The translations under genes and the position numbers were made by a program. The notes under the pieces were generated by a model. The model ran no database searches. It was given only the letters and a program-made list of their open reading frames with translations, and was not told the DNA's origin. From the NCBI GenBank assembly GCA_944320815.1, contig CALUIZ010000014.1, positions 17,602 to 81,601 of the forward strand: 64,000 nucleotides of DNA, in the 5' to 3' direction. Source of the stretch: an uncultured Phocaeicola sp. GTDB taxonomy: Bacteria > Bacteroidota > Bacteroidia > Bacteroidales > Bacteroidaceae. Of the stretch, positions 27,920 through 35,718 are shown piece by piece; position 1 is the first letter of the stretch, and every line of letters begins with the position of its first letter.

Positions 27920-28121
27920 ATTATGGAAAAATCAGAAAAGTATTTCAGGTATTTGAAGTTTCCTCTGGATCGGTTTCACAGGGAACGTTTCATGGATGAC
28001 GTGTTTTCTTTCTTTTCCGGTGCGGAGAGAACATGAGACCGTCTTGCAGACGGCAGGAGAATAAGCCGGTATTCTTCCCGGAATATCGGGGTGTTTTGTC
28101 TGAATCATCAGGGTGTTTTTC
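27920..28121. repeat. 202-bp direct repeat, right copy
   Basis: Second copy of the sequence at 26475-26676, same orientation, six substitutions and no gaps. Recombination between the copies would remove the 1243-bp ATPase segment and leave one repeat. Confidence 0.9.
27923..28036 (+). CDS. Small ORF (37 aa) in the right direct repeat, unknown function
   Basis: Paralogue of the ORF at 26478: starts MEKSEKYFRYLKFPLDRF, then HRERFMDDVFSFFSGAERT. The preceding 80 bp differ entirely from those before the left copy, so only the ORF and its 3' hairpins are shared. It could simply reflect the repeat. Confidence 0.3.
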   Translation: MEKSEKYFRYLKFPLDRFHRERFMDDVFSFFSGAERT

Positions 28122-28123
28122 TG

Positions 28124-28150
28124 TTGCATTTCCATCCGGATGAGATGCAA
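28124..28150. repeat. Nested palindrome at the right edge of the repeat cassette
   Basis: Outer arms TTGCAT (28124-28129) and ATGCAA (28145-28150) enclose the perfect palindrome CATCCGGATG. It starts three bases after the right direct repeat ends. Confidence 0.55.
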
Positions 28151-28185
28151 GGATGTATTTTGTGGATATCTATTAGGTAAGTTTA

Positions 28186-28218
28186 TTCAATTGTGAACGC
28201 ATTGCGTTCACAATTGAA
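28186..28218. repeat. Perfect 33-bp palindrome (15-bp arms, 3-nt centre)
   Basis: TTCAATTGTGAACGC (28186-28200), ATT, GCGTTCACAATTGAA (28204-28218). There is no T-run on either side, so it is not a standard terminator. It lies downstream of the DUF1349 gene (minus), 155 bp past its stop. It could be a protein-binding site, an end of a lost element or an RNA 3' stabiliser. The 28219-28373 stretch holds no gene I can support. Confidence 0.65.
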
Positions 28219-28373
28219 CTAGACATAATATCGCATGCTGATTCAGATAGACGAATCCGATGAGCGTGTGGGTTTTCTTTCCCCCATGTCGGACGTTGTT
28301 CCTTTTTTGATAATGGAGAAGTATAGTCGGGTCATCTTCTGAATGCCTCTTTTTGCAAATAACGACATTCTTG

Positions 28374-29111
28374 TCAATCTCCTGTGCGGAAATCACTGAC
28401 AGAAGTATGTTCCAGAGACACTTCTTCAAATATGCTGGTACATACTCCGGCTGTGGGGCTTTGGCTGGCAATGCCCACCCACATCTGTGCCGGATAATAA
28501 TTCTTGTATAGTCTGACCATCTGCCATTCTTTTTTGTCAAACGAATAATAGCTGGCCAATGTGCGCGTATCCGACGAGAGGCGTAAATAAATGGTCGGCA
28601 CATCAAGCTTTTGGTGATTATTGTCGTCTGACGTTCCAAAAGTGCGGACCGTTACTATACGGTGATTGCCCCGTTCATCTTGTTCAAAACATAGTTTTTG
28701 CCATATGGTGTCGTTGGCATACACGAAAAGGTCGGCGGCATTGTATAACCCTTCCTCTGTAAACCCGGGTGTGACTTTAGCGGTAAGCGTAAAAGGCTTG
28801 GTGTTGTCTATGGCTGAGAGCAGAATCGGAATAGTGTTGTTTGTCAGTTTTCCGTTCGGATCGCAGAAGATATCCCGCTTCTCCGTGCAACTGAACTCAA
28901 GTTTGTCTTGCTCCTTCACGGCAATGCAGGTGTCTGCGCCATTGAGCGCGTGTGTAAAAGTTAAGTTGCCCAACTGTATGTCACATTCTGTAATGTTTCT
29001 GGCTAAAACGTTTTCTGACATAACCTGAGGTTTCTCCTCTGTCTGTTTCTGTTGGCAGCTTCCCAAAATCAAATTACCCATTAGGGCGGCAAGAATCATT
29101 GTTCTCTTCAT
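28374..29111 (-). CDS. DUF1349 family lipoprotein (concanavalin A-like fold)
   Basis: 245 residues with a lipoprotein signal (ILAALMGNLILGSC, Cys at about residue 19). The body resembles DUF1349 proteins with a jelly-roll fold: DNTKPFTLTAKVTPGFTEE, YNAADLFVYAND, YSFDKKEWQMVRLY, WVGIASQSPTAGVCTSIFEE. Members occur in carbohydrate-related contexts; no catalytic activity is established. It diverges from a LuxR-type regulator gene (164-bp shared upstream region), so it may be the target of that regulator. The C-terminal tail (HTSVSDFRTGD) is short. Confidence 0.75.
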   Translation of the reverse strand: MKRTMILAALMGNLILGSCQQKQTEEKPQVMSENVLARNITECDIQLGNLTFTHALNGADTCIAVKEQDKLEFSCTEKRDIFCDPNGKLTNNTIPILLSAIDNTKPFTLTAKVTPGFTEEGLYNAADLFVYANDTIWQKLCFEQDERGNHRIVTVRTFGTSDDNNHQKLDVPTIYLRLSSDTRTLASYYSFDKKEWQMVRLYKNYYPAQMWVGIASQSPTAGVCTSIFEEVSLEHTSVSDFRTGD

Positions 29112-29169
29112 CTCTTGATATTTTTAATGATTTCACTTAACCGGTGAAAGTATTTAGCATAGAATGCAT

Positions 29170-29258
29170 TACCTTTGCCACCGTTGTTGCGGCTGTTGCC
29201 GCTGCATGTTTTACATGTGCAAAAGTAGTGGTCCTGAACAGAATGTACAATAGTCAAA
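29170..29258. promoter_or_regulatory. Divergent promoter region between the DUF1349 and luxR-type genes
   Basis: A plus-strand -7 box TACCTTTG lies at 29170-29177 (toward luxR). A minus-strand TACTTTTG lies at 29227-29220 (toward DUF1349), with a TTGT -33-like element at 29250-29247 (19-bp spacer). The two transcripts would overlap or face away within this region. A GCATGT..ACATGTGC inverted motif lies between the boxes. Confidence 0.45.
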
Positions 29259-29275
29259 ATTAGCCATTCTTAATC

Positions 29276-30042
29276 ATGAGCATTGAAGAAGAAAACTTGA
29301 AGGAACAACTTGTCAAGCAGAATTTCAGTGATTCCGGTAACAGCCGCCAAAACGTCCTTGAACGAAGAATGGCTTTGGCCCGGACAATTGCTGAAACGGA
29401 AAACGGTATAGCAGTCTTATCCGATTTTGAGAAAGAAACAAGTTATATATATTCAGGCAGATTGGGTGAAAAATTAGGTTTGGGAAAGTCTGTCATGAAA
29501 GCGTCTTCTGCATTCGAGGAACAAATATTCAATCTTATACCATCAAAGGAGCTGGTAGAAAGACATGTGTTGGAACTGCGTTTTCTGCAGCTTCAGAAAA
29601 CATTGCCAATCAGTGAGCGGCCTTGCTACAATACAATTTGTACACTCCATTTCCTGGTTCCCGGGCATGACAGTATTCCGATACTTCATCGCACCTATTA
29701 TCTGGAAAGTCTGTTCAATGGAAGCATTTGGCTGTCACTTTGTATTTATACTCCTTTCGTTGAGAGCGACAAAAGTGCGATTCATAGTATTGTAAACAAC
29801 CAGACGGGAGAAGTGTATTGTCTGAAACTTACAAACGACTTGACAAGCATATGCTTTCTCCACGTGAAAAGACTGTTCTGAGCCTCTTGTCCAAAGGACG
29901 GAGCAGCAAGCAGATCGCTGATATATTACACATATCGGTCAATACGGTTTATCGTCACAGGCAGAATATTCTTGCCTCATTGCAAGTGAGCAATACGGCT
30001 GCGGCTGTAGAAATAGCACTCAGGCTTCATCTGATTTCCTGA
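29276..30042 (+). pseudogene. LuxR-family transcriptional regulator, disrupted by a frameshift
   Basis: The N-terminal 180 residues (29276 on, PAS-like sensor part with SIWLSLCIYTPF and SIVNNQTGEVY) are in one frame. The C-terminal LuxR helix-turn-helix (HMLSPREKTVLSLLSKGRSS, ISVNTVYRHRQNILASLQVS) is in the -1 frame, open from 29818 to 30042. The natural family, as I know it from Bacteroides, is one protein of about 255 residues joined at exactly this point. The upstream frame ends at a TGA at 29881. No classic slippery heptamer is visible in the overlap, so a 1-nt indel (real or a sequencing error) is the simplest explanation. A truncated HTH-only product from the TTG at 29818 is possible. 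Confidence 0.7.
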
Positions 30043-30172
30043 AATCGAGGCCTACAGCGTTGTTGCCACGGCAAAACGGCATTCAGCTTCCGTGATCCTC
30101 TCCTGATTGTTTAACCGTCAATCTCCTTGCATTAATCTGCCTGAATCCGGCGGTTTTCCCGCATATTTTTTC

Positions 30173-30180
30173 TAAGTTTG
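30173..30180 (+). promoter_or_regulatory. -7 promoter box for the DUF4286-ruvC genes
   Basis: TAAGTTTG fits TAnnTTTG, 28 nt before the DUF4286 start codon. Confidence 0.45.
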
Positions 30181-30208
30181 TAGCCCGAATCAATAAGAAG
30201 AAAGAATT

Positions 30209-30514
30209 ATGTTGGTTTACAATACAACTTATCACGTAGAACTGGCTGACGCACGTAATTTCGTCATCTGGCTGAACGAGTGTTACATTCCCGAAGCGGA
30301 GAAAAGCGGCGAGGTGAAGAACCCCCGCATCCTCCGTATCCTGAGCCATAAAGAACAGGACAGCGAATGCTTTTCCCTGCAGTGGGAGGTGGAGGACTCT
30401 GCCGCCTTGCACCGCTGGCTGGTGAATGGCGGAGAGCGTCTGAACGGAGAAATCGGCAAGATATTCAAGGATAGAGTGGTCGGATTCCCGACATTGATGG
30501 AGGTCATCAGGTGA
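30209..30514 (+). CDS. DUF4286 family protein
   Basis: 101 residues beginning [18 protein letters not shown], with [20 protein letters not shown] and a closing [15 protein letters not shown]. This matches the ferredoxin-like dimeric DUF4286 proteins of Bacteroidetes; function unknown. Its stop overlaps the ruvC GTG start (GTGA), so the two are translationally coupled. Confidence 0.8.
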   Translation: MLVYNTTYHVELADARNFVIWLNECYIPEAEKSGEVKNPRILRILSHKEQDSECFSLQWEVEDSAALHRWLVNGGERLNGEIGKIFKDRVVGFPTLMEVIR

Positions 30515-31080
30515 TACATCCGGTCAGAGAAAAAATTATTATGGGAATCGACCCTGGAACCAACCTGATGGGCTACGGGGTGCTGAAGGTTACCGGCGTG
30601 AAGCCACAGGTGATGGCGCTCGGGGTGATTGACCTCCGCAAATGCGGTGACCCTTATCTGAAGCTGAAGCACATTTATCAGCGGGTGCAGGGCATCATCG
30701 CTTCGTATCTTCCCGATGAACTGGCTATTGAGGCTCCTTTTTTCGGGAAGAACGTGCAGTCGATGCTGAAACTCGGACGGGCGCAGGGGGTGGCCATTGT
30801 GGCGGCTCTCTGCCGCGACATTCCTGTCACTGAATATGCTCCTCTGAAAATCAAGCTGGCCATCACCGGAAACGGACAGGCTAGCAAGGAGCAGGTGGCG
30901 GACATGTTGAAGCGCATGCTCCATATCCCGGAGTCGGAGATGGGACCTTTCCTTGACGCTACTGACGCGCTGGGAGCTGCCTACTGCCATTATCTGCAGA
31001 TGGGGTGTCCTGAGCTTCCCAAGGCTTATTCGGGGTGGAAGGATTTTGTCGCCAAGAATCCCGGACGGATAAAGAAATGA
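30511..31080 (+). CDS. ruvC: Crossover junction endodeoxyribonuclease RuvC
   Basis: 189 residues from the GTG at 30511, which overlaps the preceding stop. Starting at the later ATG (30541) would remove the first beta strand. Catalytic acidic residues are in [15 protein letters not shown] (Asp), ELAIEAPFF (Glu) and [14 protein letters not shown] (Asp pair). It resolves Holliday junctions with RuvAB in homologous recombination. RuvA and RuvB are not in the window. Confidence 0.94.
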   Translation: MIHPVREKIIMGIDPGTNLMGYGVLKVTGVKPQVMALGVIDLRKCGDPYLKLKHIYQRVQGIIASYLPDELAIEAPFFGKNVQSMLKLGRAQGVAIVAALCRDIPVTEYAPLKIKLAITGNGQASKEQVADMLKRMLHIPESEMGPFLDATDALGAAYCHYLQMGCPELPKAYSGWKDFVAKNPGRIKK

Positions 31081-31151
31081 CGAGGGATGGCATGGCGGAA
31101 AGTTTATGTGATTTGTGAGAATTTGTGTGTCGGAAAGGCACATGTTGTGTT

Positions 31152-33152
31152 ATGATGAGACTGAAACATTTGTTTTTGATGTCGGTGATTGCGGCTGCCG
31201 GATGCGGTTCGTCGCATCAGGATGAGTTTTCTTCATTCGATGATTATCCTGTCTTTGCCGGCGAGTGGGAAGAGATGGTCTATTCTCCTTCGTCCACCCG
31301 CTTCTCTTTGTGGGCACCTACTGCACAGGAGGTGCGTGTGCTGCTTTATGATGCGGGTCAGGGAGGCTCGGCCTATAAGATGTTGCCGATGGAGGAGGCC
31401 GACGGCGGGATGTGGAAGACAACCGTGGAGGAGGATCTGAACGGGAAGTTTTATACATTTAACGTGAAAATAGGAGATGTCTGGCTGGGTGATACTCCGG
31501 GACTGCTGGCCAGGGCTGTGGGGGTGAACGGAGACCGTGCGGCAGTCATTGACCTTGACGCTACCGACCCTCAAGGATGGGATTCTGACAGACGTCCGCC
31601 GATGAAGGGATTTTCCGACATGGTGATTTATGAAATGCATCACCGTGATTTCTCGATTGATACGGTTTCCGGCATCAGAAACCGCGGGAAGTTTCTGGCC
31701 CTTACGGAAGAGGGGACCGCCACTTATTTGGGGGAAAAGACAGGCATTGACCATTTGAAGGAACTGGGTGTCACGCATGTGCAGATTCTTCCTTCGTTTG
31801 ATTTCTCCACGGTGGACGAGGCCCGTCTTGACCGGCCGCAATACAATTGGGGATATGACCCGAAGAATTACAACGTGCCCGAAGGCTCTTATTCTACCGA
31901 CCCGTACAGGCCGGATGTGCGTATCCGTGAGTTCAAGCAGATGGTGATGGCGTTGCATCGTGCGGGTATCCGCGTGATTATGGATGTGGCGTACAATCAT
32001 ACGGCAATGGCCAGAGGCAGCAACTTTGAGCGTACTGTGCCGGGTTATTTCTACCGGCATGCGGAGGACGGAAAATTTGCGGACGCTTCGGGGTGTGGCA
32101 ACGAGACGGCGAGCGAACGGCCTATGATGCGCCGGTTTATGGTGGAGTCGGTATGTTACTGGGCGAATGAGTATCATGTCGACGGTTTCCGTTTCGACCT
32201 GATGGCCGTCCATGATGTCAGGACGATGAAAGAGATCCGTAGTGCGCTTGACAGGATAGACCCTACCATCTATGTAGGGGGCGAAGGGTGGACGGTGAAT
32301 CCTCCTCAGTTGCCTGAAGAGCAGCTTGCCTTGAAGAGAAACATCGGATGCCTGCCGGGTATCGCCGCGTTCAGCGATGAATTCCGCGACAGTCTCCGCG
32401 GGGTGTGGGATGATGATTCGAAAGGGGCTTTTCTCATCGGAAAGCGGGGATTCTCTGACGGGGTGAAGTTCGGATTGGCCGGAGGAGTGCCGCATCCGCA
32501 GGTGAAGACGGATTCTGTGGATGGTCCGCTGAGGAACTGGGCGGAGGAACCTTCCCAGATGATTAGCTATATGAGCTGCCATGACGACAAGTGTATCACA
32601 GACCGTATCCGCTCTACTCTGCCGGGAGCTTCCGTGCAGGAGCAGGAGGCACTGATAAAACTGGGCATGACGGCGGTACTCACTTCGCAGGGCATACCGT
32701 TCATCTTTGCGGGTGATGAGGTGATGCGCAGCAAATTGGGAGTAAGCAATTCGTATGTCAGTCCAGACAGCGTCAATGCTATCGACTGGCGTAACAAGAC
32801 GGTCTACCGTGATTTGTTTGATTATACGAAAGGGCTGATTGCCATGCGCAAGGCTCATCCTGCATTCCGTCTGGGTGATGCGGAACTGGTACGGAAGCAT
32901 CTTGAATTTCTTCCCGTACCTTCGGACAATGTGGTGGCCTTCCGTCTTGTCGGGACACCGGGGGGAGATTCGTGGCTGAATACGGTGGTCGTGTTGAATG
33001 CGGACACTGCCCCTGCGGAGATTGACGTTCCGGAGGGCAAATACTGGATTGTTTGTCATGAGGGAAAGATTGACAATGTAACAGGACTCGGTACGGTGAG
33101 CGGAAATAAACTGACCGTGGCACCACGGAGTGCGATGATAGTGCATCAGTGA
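31152..33152 (+). CDS. pulA: Type I pullulanase, lipoprotein
   Basis: 666 residues from the ATGATG at 31152; an upstream frame from 31125 adds a cysteine-rich leader unlike a signal. The lipobox is SVIAAAGC. The CBM48-like domain is at about 30-140 (TRFSLWAPTAQEVRVLLYD). The GH13 domain has the type I pullulanase motif YNWGYDPKNYNVPEGSYS, DVAYNHT, GFRFDLMAVHD (nucleophile Asp), YVGGEGW (acid/base Glu) and SCHDDKC (third acid). It cleaves alpha-1,6 links in pullulan, glycogen or amylopectin. Being lipidated, it probably acts in the periplasm or on the outer membrane. Confidence 0.93.
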   Translation: MMRLKHLFLMSVIAAAGCGSSHQDEFSSFDDYPVFAGEWEEMVYSPSSTRFSLWAPTAQEVRVLLYDAGQGGSAYKMLPMEEADGGMWKTTVEEDLNGKFYTFNVKIGDVWLGDTPGLLARAVGVNGDRAAVIDLDATDPQGWDSDRRPPMKGFSDMVIYEMHHRDFSIDTVSGIRNRGKFLALTEEGTATYLGEKTGIDHLKELGVTHVQILPSFDFSTVDEARLDRPQYNWGYDPKNYNVPEGSYSTDPYRPDVRIREFKQMVMALHRAGIRVIMDVAYNHTAMARGSNFERTVPGYFYRHAEDGKFADASGCGNETASERPMMRRFMVESVCYWANEYHVDGFRFDLMAVHDVRTMKEIRSALDRIDPTIYVGGEGWTVNPPQLPEEQLALKRNIGCLPGIAAFSDEFRDSLRGVWDDDSKGAFLIGKRGFSDGVKFGLAGGVPHPQVKTDSVDGPLRNWAEEPSQMISYMSCHDDKCITDRIRSTLPGASVQEQEALIKLGMTAVLTSQGIPFIFAGDEVMRSKLGVSNSYVSPDSVNAIDWRNKTVYRDLFDYTKGLIAMRKAHPAFRLGDAELVRKHLEFLPVPSDNVVAFRLVGTPGGDSWLNTVVVLNADTAPAEIDVPEGKYWIVCHEGKIDNVTGLGTVSGNKLTVAPRSAMIVHQ

Positions 33153-33190
33153 TGTCCCATGTGGGTCCATAAAAATAAAAACAGCGAGAC

Positions 33191-34639
33191 ATGCAGAATA
33201 TAATTGCAATTGAGAATGGGGTGACGCGCAATCCTGTGTACAGGATGCGGGATCCGTTGAACCTTCGGATAGGGAAGGGGGAACATGTGGCCATTGTGGG
33301 GCCTAACGGGGCAGGGAAGAGTCTGCTTGTGGATACCATTACGGGGCGTTATCCACTTCTGATGAATGAGGTGATGTATGATTTTTCTCCTTCTGAATCG
33401 AAAATGGCGTGCGATAACATCAAGTATATCACTTTCCGTGACTCTTATGGTGATTCGGACGCTACCTATTATTATCAGCAGCGGTGGAATACACACGACA
33501 TTGACGACACGCCTGTGGTGCGCGACTTGTTGCCGTCTTGCAGGAATGAGGAACTGAGGAAGGCACTCTACGGTCTGTTCGGGGTGGAAGAGATGCTCGA
33601 CAAGCACATCATTCTGCTTTCGAGTGGTGAGCTGCGCAAGTTCCAGCTCACGAAAGCTTTGTTAGGCGGACCGCGGGTGTTGATTATGGACAATCCTTTT
33701 ATCGGCCTTGATGCGAAAACGCGTGACCAGCTCCGTGCGTTGCTGCGCGGACTGACGGAACTGGCTTCCTTGCAAGTGGTTCTTGTACTTTCGAAAACAG
33801 ATGACATTCCGGATTTCATCACGCATGTGATTCCGGTGGATGACCGTCGTGTGGAACCGATGGTCAGTCTGCGGGAATATTTGGACCGGTGTCCGGAAAT
33901 TCCGGCGCATGTGCTGTCCGAAGAAAAGCGTCGGCGGATATTGGAACTGCCGTATGCGGAGAATCTTTATCATACTGAACGTATCGTTGATCTGCACAAG
34001 GTCAGTATTCGTTATGGCGACCGGATTATTCTGAAAGATTTGGACTGGAGTGTGAAGTGTGGGGAAAAATGGGCGTTGAGCGGTGACAACGGTTCCGGGA
34101 AGTCCACTCTTCTCAGTCTGGTGTGTGCGGACAATCCCAAAAGTTATGCCTGCAACATTTCTCTGTTCGGAAAGAAGCGGGGCAGCGGTGAAAGCATCTG
34201 GGAAATCAAGAAGCACATCGGATATGTGAGTCCGGAAATGCATCGTGCCTACCTGAAGAATCTTCCGGCTGTTGACATTGTGGCAAGCGGTTTGCATGAT
34301 TCCATCGGATTGTACAGGAAGATGCGGGATGAGGACCGTGAGAGGTGTGAATGGTGGATGGATATTTTCGGCATAGCCGGACTGAAGGACCGGAGCTTTC
34401 TTCAGCTTTCAAGTGGAGAACAGCGGATGGTGCTGCTTGCGCGTGCTTTCGTCAAGGACCCGGAACTACTGATTCTTGATGAACCGCTTCACGGGCTGGA
34501 CATGTGGAACCGGCGGCTGGTGAAGGACATCATAGAGGCTTTCTGTGAAAGAAGAGACAAGACAATGATTATGGTGACGCATTACAAGGAAGAGCTTCCG
34601 GATGTGATTACGCATTCTCTATACTTGAGAAGAAATTGA
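33191..34639 (+). CDS. Tandem ABC ATPase (ModF-like)
   Basis: 482 residues with two ABC ATPase domains in one chain. Walker A motifs are GPNGAGKSLL and GDNGSGKSTL; signatures are LSSGELRKFQL and LSSGEQRMVLL; Walker B motifs are VLIMDNPFIGL and LLILDEPLHGL. No membrane segments. The arrangement resembles ModF/PhrA-type proteins, whose role is not settled. It starts 38 nt after pulA on the same strand and ends before a strong bidirectional terminator. Confidence 0.8.
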   Translation: MQNIIAIENGVTRNPVYRMRDPLNLRIGKGEHVAIVGPNGAGKSLLVDTITGRYPLLMNEVMYDFSPSESKMACDNIKYITFRDSYGDSDATYYYQQRWNTHDIDDTPVVRDLLPSCRNEELRKALYGLFGVEEMLDKHIILLSSGELRKFQLTKALLGGPRVLIMDNPFIGLDAKTRDQLRALLRGLTELASLQVVLVLSKTDDIPDFITHVIPVDDRRVEPMVSLREYLDRCPEIPAHVLSEEKRRRILELPYAENLYHTERIVDLHKVSIRYGDRIILKDLDWSVKCGEKWALSGDNGSGKSTLLSLVCADNPKSYACNISLFGKKRGSGESIWEIKKHIGYVSPEMHRAYLKNLPAVDIVASGLHDSIGLYRKMRDEDRERCEWWMDIFGIAGLKDRSFLQLSSGEQRMVLLARAFVKDPELLILDEPLHGLDMWNRRLVKDIIEAFCERRDKTMIMVTHYKEELPDVITHSLYLRRN

Positions 34640-34685
34640 AAGTTATGGCTTGCGGCGGAGAATATCCGGTGGATACCTTTAAAAT

Positions 34686-34731
34686 GAAAATGGCATATGC
34701 AAATGGTGGATACATTTCATATGCCATTTTC
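34686..34731. terminator. Bidirectional terminator between the tandem ABC ATPase and nitronate monooxygenase-like genes
   Basis: Perfect 14-bp inverted repeat GAAAATGGCATATG (34686-34699) / CATATGCCATTTTC (34718-34731) between convergent genes. A/T-rich ends on both sides. Confidence 0.7.
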
Positions 34732-34774
34732 GTCATCTGTTCATCCGAGTTTCAGATTCAAGGTGTTTTTTTGC

Positions 34775-35713
34775 TTATAGTTCCATTAACCTTTCTTTCG
34801 CTTGTCTGTATTCAGAGCGAAGTTCTTCCATCACTTCATTTACGGTCTGCAGTTGTCTGAGCATGGAGGCCGCTTGGCCGATTTCCAGTTCTCCGTCGAA
34901 AATGTCTCCTTCAAAGATACCTTTTTTGGCACGTCCCTTTCCAAGCAGTTCGCGCATCTCATCGGCGGATGCGCCGCGGCTTTCGGCTTCTTCCACCTGC
35001 CTGTAAAATTCGTTCTTGACAAGTCGGGTGGGAGAGAGCTGCTTCAAAGTCAGAATGGTATCTCCTTCATTCAGTCTCAGACAGCGGTCTTTGAATGAAA
35101 AATGTGCGGAGCTTTCTCTCGTCAAGGCGAATCGTGTGCCCATCTGTACACCGTCTGCACCCAAAATCTGGGCTGCCAGAATCCCTTCTCCCGTGACGAT
35201 TCCTCCGGCCGCAATAAGCGGTACCGTACAGATTCTTTTTACGGCAGGAACCAGACAGAAGGTAGTCGTCTCTTCCCGTCCGTTGTGGCCTCCGGCTTCA
35301 AATCCTTCTGCCACGATGGCATCAACTCCTGCCTCTTCACACTTGGCGGCGAAGCGGGTGGAGGAAATCACATGAGCTACCTTTATACCGGCATTGTGGA
35401 GAAACTCTGTCCATTTGGACGGGCTTCCGGCCGAAGTGAATACGATTTTCACTCCCTCCGCCACAATGATGTCCATGATTTTTTCCAGTTCAGGATACAT
35501 GAGCGGAACGTTTACACCAAAAGGTTTTTCAGTGGCAGCCTTACATTTCCGGATGTGTTCCTGAAGCGTTTCGGGATGCATGGATCCGGCTCCCAGCAGT
35601 CCCAGTCCTCCGGCATTGCTTACTGCCGAAGCCAGTCTCCATCCGCTGCACCACACCATTCCTCCCTGAATGATGGGATATTTGATATTGAAAAGGTGAC
35701 AGACGCGGTTCAT
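34775..35713 (-). CDS. Nitronate monooxygenase / FabK-like enoyl-ACP reductase (FMN TIM barrel)
   Basis: 312 residues. N-terminus YPIIQGGMVWCSGWRLASAV and AGGLGLLGAGSM, middle EGFEAGGHNGRE, and phosphate-binding VPLIAAGGIVTGEGILAAQI with GADGVQMGTRFALTRES. These are shared by nitronate monooxygenases and FabK-type enoyl-ACP reductases, and I cannot decide between them from motifs. Last gene of the minus-strand run starting with dnaN; 5-nt gap after the TPR gene. Confidence 0.82.
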   Translation of the reverse strand: MNRVCHLFNIKYPIIQGGMVWCSGWRLASAVSNAGGLGLLGAGSMHPETLQEHIRKCKAATEKPFGVNVPLMYPELEKIMDIIVAEGVKIVFTSAGSPSKWTEFLHNAGIKVAHVISSTRFAAKCEEAGVDAIVAEGFEAGGHNGREETTTFCLVPAVKRICTVPLIAAGGIVTGEGILAAQILGADGVQMGTRFALTRESSAHFSFKDRCLRLNEGDTILTLKQLSPTRLVKNEFYRQVEEAESRGASADEMRELLGKGRAKKGIFEGDIFDGELEIGQAASMLRQLQTVNEVMEELRSEYRQAKERLMEL

Positions 35714-35718
35714 AAATG

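Noticed and set aside
28235..28342. 35-codon plus-strand ORF starting ATGCTGATTCAGATAGA, sharing 17 bases with the ilvN start region at 10608
   Set aside because: A single 17-base match in 64 kb is within chance, and the sequences diverge at once afterward.
28208..28639. Minus-strand frame overlapping the DUF1349 gene, with an end segment (KKTHTLIGFVYLN) that looked transposase-like
   Set aside because: Most of it is in another frame of the DUF1349 gene and I cannot match the end to a known transposase motif; no terminal inverted repeats were found.
29818..29881. Programmed -1 frameshift in the LuxR-type gene
   Set aside because: The overlap contains no X XXY YYZ slippery heptamer in frame and no clear downstream stem; a simple indel is more likely.
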